DNA of 64,000 bases from Paguma larvata (lineage: Eukaryota > Chordata > Mammalia > Carnivora > Viverridae). This document shows positions 31,366-42,412 of the stretch, piece after piece. The position numbers and the translations under genes are program-made. The first letter of the stretch is position 1. Each line of letters opens with the position of its first letter. The notes under the pieces are model-generated. The model did not search any database. It was not told where the DNA came from and worked only from the letters and a program-made list of their open reading frames with translations. The stretch lies in the NCBI GenBank assembly GCA_030068075.1, contig CM057825.1, forward strand, positions 124,531,239-124,595,238. The letters are read 5' to 3'.

Positions 31366-31814
31366 GAACATACAAGTTCCAGAGGAGCATTTGGGTCTTT
31401 AAATATACACACATATTTCTATCAAATGAATTTTCACCCTTACATATAGATAGACCTAAGCAGTTAAAAACATAAGAAACATAAGTGCTATTAGCTATGC
31501 ATTAACTGAGAAACCACATACAAACTAAAGACTGTGGAATGTGGAAGACAGAAAAGGCCCAAAAGGACAAAGGTTGAAGGGTGGAGAGATGCAAAAGATG
31601 TGGGAACAAAGCCCACCACACTTCAGGTGCTAATAGCTCCAGTTCATTTAAATGTCGACCAGTTAAACTTAGACCTTAAAATGCAGGACCTGGGTAGGGT
31701 CTAATCTGGTTGGTCATAACTTTCACCTAAGACGGAGGTCCCTTCGGAATAAGATGAATACTGAAACAGCTTTATGTTCTCCCCTTGCTTGAAAAGAGCC
31801 AGGTTTAGTGCCTT
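31366..31814. other. Unassigned sequence
   Basis: No repeat confidently recognised. Confidence 0.35.
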
Positions 31815-32559
31815 AATACACACTGCTGGCGCGAGCGGGAATTTGTGCCACACCGTGGAGAGCACTGCGGCAGTATGGGGTCAAGTTGAGGCTGCAGCCG
31901 AGCCTCTGACCTGACAATGACACTTCATTTTATTCATGCATTCATTCATTTATTTAGAGAGGGAGAGAAAGCACGAGTGGGGGCGGGGTAGAGAGGGAAG
32001 GAGAGAGAGAATCCCAAGCAGGTTCTGCAACTGTCAGCACAGAGCCTGATGCGGGGCTTGAACCTCTGAACCGGGAGATCGGGACCCGAGCTGAAGTTGG
32101 ACAGTTAACCAGCTGAGCCACCCAGGCGCCCCGCGATGACGCTTCAAAGTACACATTCCAGGTGTATGTTTAGAGGCTCTTTGAACAAGTTCAAAGGCAG
32201 TTAGGGACAGCAGTGTTTGTGATCATGAAAAACTGGGAACAGCCTAAGCGTCCATTAGGAGGGGAATGGATAAATACATTATTGTGCATTCACACACCGG
32301 AATACCAGACAGTTGTTGAAATGAATGAAGTACAGATGTATCAACATGCGTGGGTACTGAAATGTAATGTGGCGAGGGGGAAGCAAATTCCAAAAGGATA
32401 TGTAGCATATCCTATTTTTATAAACACTAAATATAGTTTATAAGTACAGATAGGTAATAAATTATGAAAACATGGAACAGCAGGGATATGTACATACCTA
32501 ATTCATGGGCATGGGCAGGGGAGGTGTCCTAGGTAAGAGAACACAGGGATTGGGTTGCT

Positions 32560-32560
<1 letters not shown>
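31815..32560 (+). mobile_element. Old L1 3' end, sense, split by a SINE
   Basis: ACACACTGCTGGCGCGAGCG and GGCAGTATGGGGTCAAGTTG precede a SINE; after it come AACTGGGAACAGCCTAAGCG, TCCATTAGGAGGGGAATGG and TGTATCAACATGCGTGGGTA. This is the order of ORF2 3' end into 3' UTR. Diverged. Confidence 0.75.
31928..32133 (-). mobile_element. Carnivore tRNA-Lys SINE, antisense, inside L1
   Basis: Flanking copies CAATGACACTTCA at 31915-31927 and CGATGACGCTTCA at 32134-32146 differ by CpG-type changes. Ends GAGCCACCCAGGCGCCCC. Confidence 0.94.

Positions 32561-32561
<1 letters not shown>

Positions 32562-32601
<40 letters not shown>
32562..32601. repeat. (AC)20 microsatellite
   Basis: Pure AC run at the end of the L1 fragment. 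Confidence 0.97.
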
Positions 32602-32603
<2 letters not shown>

Positions 32604-32734
32604 ATATCAATCTGTTAACCTTTCTCAACTTTGATGACTGCATAGTTATATAGTTCTTTCTGCTTTCTACATGTAAAGTTTTTTTTTTAAGTAAAATGCA
32701 TTTATTTCCATCTTGCTAAAATCCACTTATCAAA

Positions 32735-32950
32735 CAATTCTATAGCCCTTACTATGTATGGCTTTGCAAATATTAATACTTCAATTTCATAATAATCTTA
32801 TGAGGTACTATTTTCAAGGTGAGGAAAGGGATGCATGGAGAGCTCGAGTCACTCACTGACGGTGAAACAGCTAGTAAGTGACAGAGCGGGCTTCAGATCC
32901 AGGTAGCCCGGCCCCACTGTGCGTGCTCGCAGGGACCCTCCACCTGTAAC
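32735..32950 (-). mobile_element. MIR SINE, antisense
   Basis: CCCTTACTATGTATGGCTTT, ATAATCTTATGAGGTACTAT, AAACAGCTAGTAAGTGACAG and GGCTTCAGATCCAGGTAGCC follow the antisense MIR order. Confidence 0.8.
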
Positions 32951-33379
32951 CTGTGACCTGCAGTCCCTCGGCAGGGTCCCCTGTGTCCTCCCCATGCTGC
33001 CCGTCTACTTGTCATTTCTTACTTTGTTTTAAGCTGTGTGTGATGCCTGGGTTCACATCTCTCTCATTACTCCAGCCCAGTTCCATCACAAATAAACAGC
33101 AAACGTCAAACAAATGAATGGATGAATGAGTGACCTGAGGCTCCTGGAAGCCGCTCTCTGCAAACGCCATGCTCAGGGTCATTGTCTTTGAGTCCTCCGC
33201 TGCATTTGATGTCACCCAGGGTGCTGGCCCTGGGCATTGTAGGAAATGAGCCCCTGAGGAGAAAAATTGAAAGAAATTAAAACAATATGGGATTTTTATT
33301 CTTAGGGGTCCCCTTCCTCTCTCCGCCTGTGGGCGGGTTGTTCAGAGAACATTGTGAAGTTTTAGGAAACAGCTGGGCC
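32951..33379. other. Unassigned sequence
   Basis: No clear repeat; 33090-33130 contains a short AATGAATGGATGAATGAG run. Confidence 0.35.
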
Positions 33380-33715
33380 ACCTCACAAATCCATCTTTTT
33401 TCTCCAACTATTCCCACTCACTGCTGGTTTCTGTTTAAATGTCATTTCTTCTGAGAAGCCTTCTCTGGCCACCTCGTCCCCTCTTTGCTGGCTTTCTGTC
33501 TCATATTACCCTTTTCTGTTTCAAACTTACTGCAACTTCTATTTATATATATTTTTCGTGAATTCGTTCTTTCCAGTGCCTCTGCGCCCCAGGAGACTGT
33601 AAACTCCTGAGAGGTCGAAGATCACGCTTGTTTCGGGCACACCTCGTCTCCAGTACCCGGCACGATGCCTTCGACACAGTAAGTGCTCATTTATCATCAT
33701 TGAATGAACGCTGTT
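33380..33715 (+). mobile_element. L2 LINE 3' end, sense
   Basis: AAATGTCATTTCTTCTGAGA, AGCCTTCTCTGGCCACC, CCCAGGAGACTGTAAACTCC, GAGAGGTCGAAGATCACG and the tail CAGTAAGTGCTCATTTATC with ATTGAATGAACG are the diagnostic L2 3' end. Non-functional remnant. Confidence 0.88.
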
Positions 33716-34865
33716 GCCAATTGCAGTGGCTCAACTGGAAGACGTGCTATGGAGGCTTCAAAAAATTTTTCAGAATGTGTTTTACTAAGCGAAATTGTTC
33801 CGACTTCCTTCTATGAACCGACTCTTTTCCCTGATTAAATTGGGGGTGACAGGGAACAGCGGCTTGTCCCGCCTTCTCCTAATGCCCCCAACAGGACCCC
33901 CGAGGGACCGCACAGACTGCCCCTTGGCCAGACTTTCTGAGCTCCCCTACTCCTTGCAAGTTCCAGAAGAGTCTCGTCACCAAGGGGGCCCCTCTTTGAA
34001 GGTTGAAAGGCAGACGATCCAGCCTCTTCTCCGAGCTCCCTGCGTCCGCCTCGTGGGGTCCTTTGCTAATAGAGCCATAAATCCCCCCTCTCAATGAGCA
34101 CCCTGATTTGATTTGCTCTTCAGATGACCCCTTCCTGGGGAAAATATCAGGCTTTCGCTGAGTTATGGCAGAGACTCCGGTGGGTAGCTGTGTCGCGTCC
34201 TGCCTCTGCCATCTGATGGTCTGATTCCTCTCTAGTTTAGTTCCCCCGCTTGTTAGTTCCCCCGCCGGCTCCTACCTCCCTGCGGCTGACCCAGTAACGC
34301 CGTTCGCCTCTGTCATCTTGCTCAGACAAACGCAGGCGTCCCTGCTGCGGAGACAGCCGCCCTCGCCCAGTCACCCCACGGAAATGACCCTGGCTGACCC
34401 CACTGATCTGGGGCAGGAAGGACAGAGCATCAGATTGTAGGACAGGCGCAGCACCTACGGGGCAGCGGGGCATCGAAGCTCTTGGCTTGAGCACGGCAGG
34501 GGCGCCCAGTTTCCTTGTTTCCTAAATGCTTCCCTGCAGAGAAGCCTTAGGGGAACTTCTGTCTTTCAAAGGCGTGGGGCTGCTGCCTGCCCTTGGCCCC
34601 TTCTTCCCGCTGGGGTTTGCAACTTCCCTAAATTCTCTTTCTGGAATGCTTGCTCATACATTCCTGCGGCAGGTCTGGTGCACTCCCCATGCTTTGACTC
34701 TGACTCTAGGCGTGGCAGGAGATAGACCTGGGCACACCGCTTATGTGCCTCCACTTCCCGGCCTCTGCAGTGGGAAGAATAGTAGGTCTCAGGCCGTTTT
34801 TCATCTTGTTACCTTGGGCAGAAAAAGACACACACGCACACACACACACACACACACCTACACAT

Positions 34866-34904
<39 letters not shown>

Positions 34905-34974
34905 TTTTGCACGTCACGTCAAGGAGTTCGTGGCAGCTATGAAGTCTCCCCACTAGTCCTAGGTTAACATTTCA
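33716..34974. other. Unassigned GC-rich sequence, possible conserved block
   Basis: 33840-34500 is GC-rich with moderate CpG. 34030-34160 is unique-looking and includes TTTGCTAATAGAGCCATAAA and CCTGATTTGATTTGCTCTTC, which resemble an enhancer core more than a repeat. No exon can be defended. Confidence 0.35.
34828..34904. repeat. Compound (CA)n microsatellite
   Basis: About 77 bp of CA units with CG, CT and TG interruptions (CACACGCAC, CACACCTACACATGC). Confidence 0.97.
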
Positions 34975-35580
34975 TGGGCTAGACAAAAATCGGAAACCTA
35001 AATGTCCATCACTTGGTAGCTGGAAAGACAAAATGTGGTGTATCCTCATGGGGGAATACTAGTTGGCAATAAAAAGAAGCAATCGGCCGGGTTCCACCTG
35101 GATGAACCTCACAAATCTACGCTCGGGGCGCCTGGGCGGCCCAGTCGGTTAAGCGTCTGAGTCTTGATTTCAGCTCAGGTCAAGAGCTCCAAGTTCATGA
35201 GTTCTAGCCCTGCCTCAGGCTCTGCGCTGATAGTGGAGCCTGCGTGGGATCCTCTCTGCCTGTCTCCCTGCCCCTCCCCCACTCGCACGCACAAGCACAT
35301 GCCCTCACTCTCTCTCTAAATAAACATCAACAGAATATACGATGCCCAGGGACAGAGGCCAGACACAAGAGACCACATATTGTATGGTCTCTTTATATGA
35401 AACACCCAGAAAAGGCAGAGCTGTGTGGACAGAAGATAAGTTAGTGGTTGCCTGGGGATGGGCACGGGAAGTAACAGCAAATGTCACGAGAGATCGCGTT
35501 GAGGGGATGAAATCTTTTAAAACTGATTTATGGCCGTGGCTGCATAAGTAGGTTAAAAAATGTGTATATGTATCTCACAG
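34975..35580 (+). mobile_element. Old L1 3' end, sense, split by a SINE
   Basis: GGAAACCTAAATGTCCATCA, ATGTGGTGTATCCTCATGGG, GGATGAACCTCACAAATCTA before the SINE; then GAGACCACATATTGTATGG and AAGTTAGTGGTTGCCTGGGG after it. L1 ORF2 end and 3' UTR. Confidence 0.8.
35125..35331 (+). mobile_element. Carnivore tRNA-Lys SINE inside L1, older type
   Basis: GGGGCGCCTGGGCGGCCCAG head, then a diverged middle that lacks the usual GCTCAGAGCCTGGAGCC block and uses GTGGAGCCTGCGTGGGATC instead, and a TAAATAAACATCAAC tail. Probably a different subfamily from most copies here. Confidence 0.93.
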
Positions 35581-35779
35581 GGCTCTGGGGGGCTACACAA
35601 GGCGCAGGCAGGGAAGGATTTAGCATGCAGGGCGCTGAGGGTTGTAAGTTCTTTTAAGTGGCTCAGCCTTTGTCCGCGGCTTTGTCACTATCTATGCCTG
35701 CATTTAAATCTGTATCCGCTTCCTGGGGCTGCCACAACAAATGGCCACCGACCCGGTGGCTTAGAACAGCTGAGATCAT

Positions 35780-35958
35780 GGGGCGCCTGGGTGGCTCAGT
35801 CGGTTGAGTGTCCGACTTCGGCTCAGGTCATGATCTCACGGTCTGTGAGTTCGAGCCCCGCGTCAGGCTCCGTGCTGATGGCTCAGAGCCTGGAGCCTGC
35901 TTTGGATTCTGCGTCTCCCTCTCTCTCTGCCCTTCCCTTGCTCACTCTCTGTCCTTGC
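35780..35958 (+). mobile_element. Carnivore tRNA-Lys SINE, tailless
   Basis: Near-consensus head and body, but the sequence stops at CTCACTCTCTGTCCTTGC with no A-rich tail before GATCCTGAATTA. Either the tail was deleted or the end was replaced by host sequence. Confidence 0.93.
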
Positions 35959-35971
35959 GATCCTGAATTAA

Positions 35972-36167
35972 GGGGTGCCTGGGTGGCTCAGTCAGTTAGG
36001 CATCCGCCTTCCGCTCAGGTCATGATCTCTCTGTTTGTGGGTTCAAGTCCACATTGGGATCTCTGCTGAGCTTGCTTGGGATCTTCTGTCCCCCACCTCT
36101 CTCTGCCCCTCCCCTGCTTGTGAGCTCTCCCTCTCTCTCAAAAATAAATAAGCATTTAGAATATAAA
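35972..36167 (+). mobile_element. Carnivore tRNA-Lys SINE, tandem second copy
   Basis: GGGGTGCCTGGGTGGCTCAG head and AAAAATAAATAAGCATTTAG tail, flanked by GATCCTGAATTA at 35959-35970 and GATCCTGAATTTA at 36168-36180. It inserted next to the tailless copy in the same orientation. Confidence 0.95.
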
Positions 36168-36295
36168 GATCCTGAATTTAATCTGCAAAGACTTCTTTTC
36201 TAAATGAGGTAACGTTCACAGGTTGAAGGTGTGTGACGTGGGTATATTTTTAGGGGGAGACCACCATAGTGTCTCTCTGTGTCATCTGTATCTGT

Positions 36296-36345
36296 ACATG
36301 TATCATTGATACGTCTGTATCATTGATACGTCTGTATCACTAGGC
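36296..36345. repeat. Short tandem repeat of a 17-bp unit
   Basis: TGTATCATTGATACGTC occurs twice in direct succession, with a degenerate third unit. Each unit contains the palindrome GTATCATTGATAC. Confidence 0.85.
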
Positions 36346-37334
36346 CTCTGTACATCTCTATCTATATCCAATCTATAGATTGACAGAAAAACACAGATGT
36401 CAAAATATGAAGAGTCTGATCTCCGTTGCAAGTACATAGGTGCTTCTGGTACAGGCGTACAATTCTAAACATCCTTTGTTTTTGCCTTCAGATGTTTCTA
36501 GATTTTGGAAGGGCATTCAGGGGCACACACTGTATGCTGTCTCACACCTTTAACAGGAGTCTGGACAGTAGTCCATAATATAACATATTAATATGTCTGC
36601 GATAATACGTTTGAATATTCACACAAAGTGGGTTGAATCAAGACATCATTTCATGCTTCCTCAGGTCAGGTTTTGCTACCAAACGAGTTTTAGCACAGAT
36701 GCGTGATAAACTTCTGGGCTTCAGAGCTCTTTGAATTTGAAAATTATGGAGAAGGGAGCTGGCGCCTGTGTCATTCTTTCTCTGTTTTTGTCTGTTTGAA
36801 CATTTTCGTAATGAAACGTTTTGAAAAATGAACCCGTGCCTGTAACATGCTTCGCCTAGTGCCCGGCGCATAGTAAGAACTCAAAAAAAAAATGACAAAT
36901 ACAATTAATTTCTCAATGATTTTTCTATCAACGGTGTTACAAGTCAGGCAGTAGGAACTCTTGAAGGTTTTGATGCGAGGGAATGGCATGGCCAGGGGAC
37001 AGAGAAGCCAGAAGGATCCCTACGGCATGACGCGGCTGGGATGGGGCAGGATCAGAGGGAGGCTGGCTGGGAGGCAGTCATACACGTCCAGGCCGGAGAC
37101 GATGAGGTCCCGAAGCAGAAGGGAGGAGGACAGCTGAGATTAACCTGACAGAGCCTGGCGAGCCTTCGGGAGAGCAGGATGGATTCTCGTCGGCCTCCCT
37201 GACACGCCGAGTGACAGCGGACGAGAGACACACAGGTGCTGCTCGGTGCATTTTGGAGGGAAAATACACGTCAGTCAGTTCCGGAACGAGTCAAGCGGGA
37301 ATTCCACGGGAGGCAGGGCTTCTCGCCACCGGCC
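36346..37334. other. Unassigned sequence
   Basis: No clear family. 36850-36885 has an L2/MIR-like tail (GCCCGGCGCATAGTAAGAAC), and 36940-37080 may be another trace of the 15505-type repeat. Confidence 0.35.
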
Positions 37335-37475
37335 TTGTGTGAGAATCACTTGGGGGAAGAGTTTAAAACAACCCCCCTTGTAGATCAAGGATGTCAGAAT
37401 CTCTGGGAGGAGGGCCCTGGCGTCATATTTTTAAGAAGCTCTTCCAGGTGATTCTAAGATGCGGCAAGGATGGAG
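37335..37475 (+). mobile_element. MER5A-like hAT MITE
   Basis: TGTGAGAATCACTTGGGGGA, AGAGTTTAAAACAACC, TCAGAATCTCTGGGAGG and CTCTTCCAGGTGATTCTAAG are the MER5A order in sense. Confidence 0.75.
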
Positions 37476-38034
37476 ACCGCCGGGTTAAGCGTTCAGAAGT
37501 GATGCGGAAGCCCGACCCGGAAAATGCCACCAGCCTGAGCCGTCTCCGTCAATGTGCGGAGGGTGGCAGACTGGGCAAATATTTGACAAGCGACAGGGAG
37601 GAAGGGAGAGAAGAGTAACACAGATTGGGTGGTTACAAAAAAAAAAAAAAAAAAAAGAGGGCAGGAAAGCAACGGTCTACTGTAAATGGTCTACACGGCA
37701 GGCATGACGAGAGCTATCCCAAAACTGTCGCCGGAACCTCAGGGGCGATGCGGACAGAGGACCAGGAAGAGGACAGGCCAATGGTAAGGCAGTCCGCAGG
37801 CGGATCATGAGACTTCCTTAATGAACGCCAAGTGTATTCTAGATGTGGGGTGAAGACGATGGGGATACGGCAAGGGGAGAAAAGTGCCAAGAACGGCTCT
37901 CTTCACAACCCTCAAGCATCCCGGGGGCTCCTGGCGTAGACAGCTGTCAAAGAGCAGGGTCCGTGTTTCGCACTTCCCGTGAGGCCCTGGCAGCTTCGTA
38001 CTATTTCCTTGAGACTGGTTTGGTTATTTAGAGA
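37476..38034. other. Unassigned CpG-retaining sequence with A20
   Basis: Many undecayed CpGs but moderate GC. A run of 20 As at 37637-37656 has no SINE attached. No gene recognised. Confidence 0.4.
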
Positions 38035-38500
38035 AGCCATCTTTATTGTAGACGAACTTGAAAAATACGGAGACGCAGGTACAGAACAAGACCAAAGCTA
38101 CATTCAGGGATCCCTCATAAACCCACCGCAGAATCCGTGTCTACGAATTTCTCCCCCATTGTCTTTCTTCCACTTGGAATGTGTACTTTCTCTTTTTAGA
38201 CACAAAGAGGAACGTATTAGATCCAGTTTTATAATTTTATTCAGTTAACAATGGCTAGGAACGTTTTCCCTATGTTAAAAAAATCCCGTGCCACCCTTTT
38301 TAAATGGCTACCTAATCATACGCGTGTTTCATCACTACTCGATTTCCCGTTTAACAAGCATGTCGGGGATTTCTGCGTTTTTACTTCTAATCATCACCGC
38401 AGTAACATCGTGGGACACGCGTCTTCCTGCAGTTAGCTGGTTTTTGCTCGAGGATACATTGGTCCTAGTGGGATTGCTGTGATAGAGGCCAGGTACGCAC
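38035..38500 (+). mobile_element. Possible ancient LINE-like repeat, family not identified
   Basis: ATCTTTATTGTAGACGAACT and TTGAAAAATACGGAGACGC, then CACTTGGAATGTGTACTTTC, TTCAGTTAACAATGGCTAGG and TTTAAATGGCTACCTAATC recall a medium-reiteration mammalian repeat that I cannot name. It keeps an unusual number of CpGs for something so old. Confidence 0.35.
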
Positions 38501-38873
38501 TCGCGGGTCTTTCAATACACAGCGCAAATGACCGGTGTGGTTAGCCCTCCCCTAAACCGACCGATTCACTACCTCAACCACTTTAAACCCTTCCCGCCCT
38601 CAAGGCACATAGTCCAAGCGGCAAATTCGCACGGGCGGCTCTTGCGTCAGCTCAGAGCATTAAATTCCTTTGATGTGAATGTTCTGCTCTGCCGCCGCGC
38701 AGTCTAAACCATCACAGACTATTTGTTTTATAATCAGCAGACCTAGTAAAGGGAACTTCCCAGAAATTAATCAACTGAGGAAGGACCGCAACTGCAACTC
38801 CAACTCTTTGGCTTGGTTTCATTTGGTCTGGGGAGGTTGTTTTGGCTGGGAACCACCTGGCTCTTTCTACGGC
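38501..38873. other. Unassigned CpG-retaining sequence
   Basis: Words such as CGCACTCGCGGGTC, ACCGACCGATTC and CACGGGCGGC; no repeat or exon recognised. Confidence 0.35.
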
Positions 38874-38885
38874 GTGAAATTCCAG

Positions 38886-39117
38886 GGACTCCTGAGTGGC
38901 TCAGTCGGTTGAGTGTCCGATTCTTCATGTCTGCTCAGGTCATGAGCTCGCCGTTCGTGGGTTCGGGTCCTGCGTCAGGCTCTCTGCTTTCAGCGCCGAG
39001 CCTGCTTTAGCGCCTCCGTCCCCACCTCTCTACCCTTCTCCCTCCTCCCCCCATCTCTCTCTCTCTCTCCAAAATAGACTAAAATGTTTATTAAAAAAAT
39101 AACAAATAAGATAAAAA
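38886..39117 (+). mobile_element. Carnivore tRNA-Lys SINE
   Basis: Head CTCCTGAGTGGCTCAGTCGG, with ATTCTTCATGTCTGC replacing the usual CGACTTCG; tail AAATGTTTATTAAAAAAA. Target duplication GTGAAATTCCAG at 38874-38885 and GTGAAATTTCCAG at 39118-39130. Confidence 0.94.
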
Positions 39118-39130
39118 GTGAAATTTCCAG

Positions 39131-40329
39131 AACTTTCCCAAGCCCCTCACTCCGCTGAATTTCACATCCTTCGGCCCTGGGTTTTCGCCATTTGAGGTCC
39201 AGCGCAGGGTCACAAACTTCCTAACAAAGCTTTATTCTCCTGCCCTCAGAGAGACACGTTTGTGCACTGGGTGTTTTCCCCACCTGGGGTTTCAGTCAGG
39301 TAGGATTGGCAGGCGGAGTACATAAAAATACTGGATGCCCATTTCGACTTGAGCTTCAGGTGTTCTGCCCATTCCTGAATATGTCTGTTCCAATTGTGCC
39401 TTCCAGCCCTGGGGAAATGAAAACACTGGGTGGGTCCAGGGACCCGCTGGATTCACTGCGAGAAGGAGGAGAGCTGACTGACTGTCTGCCCTGTAAGCCC
39501 CTACTCTGACTGGTGGATCAGAGTGAGGTCTTGCGTCCCCTGGAATTAGTGTCGGTCAGAGCCAGTCCCCAGAAGGTCTGAGATTGCCTTTCCCCCAGTG
39601 TCCATTCAGCCTGGTATAAGGTCATAGGCCCCTCTGGAGAAGGCTCAGACTCCGAGAAAGATCAACAGTAGAAATCTGGGGCAGGACAGTGTGCAAGCTT
39701 CAAACGTTCCTGCGTTCTCTCCTCTGGCTCAAGTCTGAGAATTGACTCTGGGGCTGTCATTGTCTGTTTGGGTGGTTCAAGTTAGACTTCTTTTCACTTG
39801 ACCTAAAACTCTTCCGTTTCTACAGATCAAGTAAGAATTTAGTAGACTGTGCCTGTATTTATTTTCCAGTGGTGCTGTGATCAGCTGGCCAGCCCTGTAA
39901 GTCTCTGCAAGTCAGACTGTTCTGAGGACCGTTTCGGCACCACCGACCAATACCGTAACCACGCCCACCTTGCCTTTGCTGCTGAAGAGCCGTCCCTGGG
40001 CCCCTGACACCCCAGGATCCAATTCCCTGCTGCACTTAGAAATCCCCAATTTAGCTGCGTTCCCCACTGTAATTTCTGACACACGGAGAAGGACCACAAA
40101 TCTAAGGATGCTGGGACTCCCCTTCCTGATCTATTTCTCATAGTTGTGGTGACCCCCCCCCCCCCCCCGCCAGGCAGATGAGCAAGTCTCCCGCGATAAA
40201 CCCACTCTGGCCTTCCCATCTCCCTAACCCCCGAGCCGCGGATCCCACCGCCGCTGTGCTGGCGTTCCCACTTCATCTGCTGTCGGCCACCTCTCGCTCT
40301 GCGTTTCAGCCAGCCAACCAAGCAAACCA
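39131..40329. other. Unassigned sequence with a C16 run
   Basis: No repeat family recognised over about 1.2 kb. A pure run of 16 Cs occurs at 40153-40168. A 149-codon minus-strand frame crosses the C run and is not convincing. Confidence 0.35.
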
Positions 40330-40343
40330 TTAGAGCTGTTTCT

Positions 40344-40574
40344 TTCTTTTTTAAAGCCTTTTGATTTATTTTTTAAATATTTATTTATTTTGAGAGAGAG
40401 AGAGAGAGAGAGAGAGCAAGGGAGGGGCCAAGAGCAAGAGATCGAGAATCTCAGGCAGGCTCTGAGCTGCCAGCTCAGAGCCCGATGCAGGTCTCAAACG
40501 CATAAACTGGGAGATCATGACCTGGGCCGAAACCGAGAGTCGGACACTCAACGGACTGAGCCCCCCGGGCACCG
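40344..40574 (-). mobile_element. Carnivore tRNA-Lys SINE, antisense, with (GA) run
   Basis: Flanks TTAGAGCTGTTTCT at 40330-40343 and CTAGGGCTCTTTCT at 40575-40588. The body has GAGAGAGAGAGAGAGAG near 40392; the head end reads GAGCCCCCCGGGCACCG. Confidence 0.93.
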
Positions 40575-40588
40575 CTAGGGCTCTTTCT

Positions 40589-41564
40589 CACCCCCTGGGC
40601 TGCAACATTAAATCCAGAATCAGTGGGCTCACATCAGTACGTTCGGCCTGATCCAACTTCGTATTCCTTCCACTGTTATTCCACACCCTGCATATCCGTT
40701 TCCACGCATATCTCCCAGGTTTCTGTCTATAAATTTTAAAAAGTCGTGTAGTTATCTTGGAGTGTAGGGCTCCCCCACCCCCACCCCACGGGTCACAGTT
40801 TGTACCTCCCCATTTGGGACCTGCTCTGACCTGAGTCTGGTCATAGGTCTAGAAGCCAAGGGGGATGGTGGGGCCAGGTCTTGAAGAGAATCAGCAGTAT
40901 ATTGCAAAGCAGCTACCTCAAGGGAGACTGTCATAGGTTCTTCAGGCAAAGCAGGGGTGACCTCCTCAGACTAGTGGAGGTTGACAGGAAGGGAGAATGG
41001 GCTGCTTGTCTGGCAAAGACTGCTAAGTTTAGGGGCCCCCTTGCAATTTGCAGGATTCCACTCCTTCCTAATCAGTGCCCTCACTTTAGCAGCAGACGCC
41101 CTGTGAGCTTATGAATTCAATTTGCATTATAATTCATCGACCCTCAAGATGACTTCAGCAGTCTCGGCCCTACAGGAGACGCAGCGGGTAAGAGTTTCTT
41201 TCAAGTCACTTATGCAGACTTTGAGCTCACTCTGAAGTCTCAAGCTCTTTTCTTTCCCCGCTTTGTCCAGCTCAGTTAGGAGCAAGCAGCCAATCTCGTT
41301 TACACTCACCCGTCTGACTAACGTGTCCTAAGGTATCAAATACATGGTATTCCAGAAACTTGCCTTCTGTCCGTATTTGATGAGGAGTATCCAACAGTTG
41401 GGTACTATTATAAGAAACTATTAGTTGTTCATTTGAAATTCAAATTGAACTAGATGTCCTGTGTTTGATGTGGCTACCCTGCCTTAAGGAAATCTTGCCC
41501 TTCAAAATCTCCCTAAGTGCTGTATTCTCTACAGATGGCCCCAGACAGAAATTATTGCTTTGTA
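40589..41564. other. Unassigned sequence
   Basis: Nearly 1 kb without a repeat I can name; no exon evidence. It may be an old retroviral or LINE remnant, but nothing diagnostic is visible. Confidence 0.35.
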
Positions 41565-41800
41565 TTATCGATTGATGATTTATATAACTTTTGACCACTT
41601 ACAATGTGCCAGGCACTGTTCTAAGTGCTATACATGGACTGACTCATTCAGGCCTCGTTAGAACTTGGAGGTGGATACTATTATTCCCCAGATTTCACAG
41701 ATGGAAAAATTGAGCTCCAGAGAGGAGAAGTACCGTTGCCCCGTAGCTCATAGCTAAAAGGCAGTGGAGTTGGGATTTTACACCGGACCGTCAGGGAGGG
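41565..41800 (-). mobile_element. MIR SINE, antisense, near full length
   Basis: CCACTTACAATGTGCCAGGC, ACTGTTCTAAGTGCTATAC, TACTATTATTCCCCAG, GAGCTCCAGAGAGGAGAAG and GTAGCTCATAGCTAAAAGGC with GTTGGGATTTTACACC. Confidence 0.9.
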
Positions 41801-41999
41801 ACCTGGGCTCTCGTGAATGACCATGGAGAACATGATGCAACTTTGTGGAAGAGTTACTGGAAGCTTCTATTGGAAGCTTCCATGGAGCTATGTGTGTGCA
41901 TTTTCTGGGACCTTCATACACTGTCGCCTGTCATACTACCAGGCTGTGAGATCGTCGGCTGATAGCAGAAATTATATTTCATTGATCACCACAATGCCA
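41801..41999. other. Unassigned sequence
   Basis: Contains two near-identical words TGGAAGCTTC at 41860-41880, otherwise nothing recognised. Confidence 0.3.
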
Positions 42000-42412
42000 G
42001 CGTCAGGACAGTTTTATTTAAAAATTTATCCTCATTATTCAGCCTTAAAATATGAATGAACTTCTGACACATGCTACAACATGGATGCAGACGATGGATC
42101 CTATCAGACAGTAAGGCACAAGATAAGGTACAAAAAGACAAATTATACTCCATGATTCCACTTACACGAGATTTCTAGAATAACCAAACTCAGAGACAGT
42201 AAGTACAATGGTGGTTACCAGGTCCCCCAGGTTGGGGGAGGCATGAATGGAGAGTTGGTACTCAATGGATAACAGTTCTAATTGGGGGTGATGAGAAGTC
42301 CTGGAGATGGTTGGTGGTGAGGGTGGCACAGCATCGTGTGTGTGTTAAGTGCCACAGAACGTACTTTGGAAAATGGTTAAAGTGGTAAAATTTATGCTAG
42401 GTATATTTAACC
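42000..42412 (+). mobile_element. L1 3' end, sense (first of two)
   Basis: TTATTCAGCCTTAAAATATG, ACATGCTACAACATGGATGC, CACTTACACGAGATTTCTAG, CAGTAAGTACAATGGTGGTT and TAAATTTATGCTAGGTATAT with ACCACAAAAAA, i.e. ORF2 end to poly-A. Confidence 0.88.

Larger units (their letters stand above)
35700..36265 (-). mobile_element. MaLR LTR (MLT1-like), antisense, split by two SINEs
   Basis: Left part 35704-35778: CTTCCTGGGGCTGCCACAAC, AAATGGCCACCGACCCGG, GGTGGCTTAGAACAGC. Right part 36168-36265: GATCCTGAATTTAATCTGC, AAAGACTTCTTTTC and CGTTCACAGGTTGAAGG. Around 250 bp of the expected LTR middle is absent. Confidence 0.7.

Noticed and set aside
34526..34942. 138-codon plus-strand frame ending in His-Thr repeats
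   Set aside because: The C-terminal third is the compound CA microsatellite, and the upstream part has no domain or conserved signal that I can recognise.
40589..41340. Possible retroviral internal remnant in antisense
   Set aside because: A few words felt familiar, but no motif, primer-binding site or LTR pairing could be identified, so it is left unassigned.
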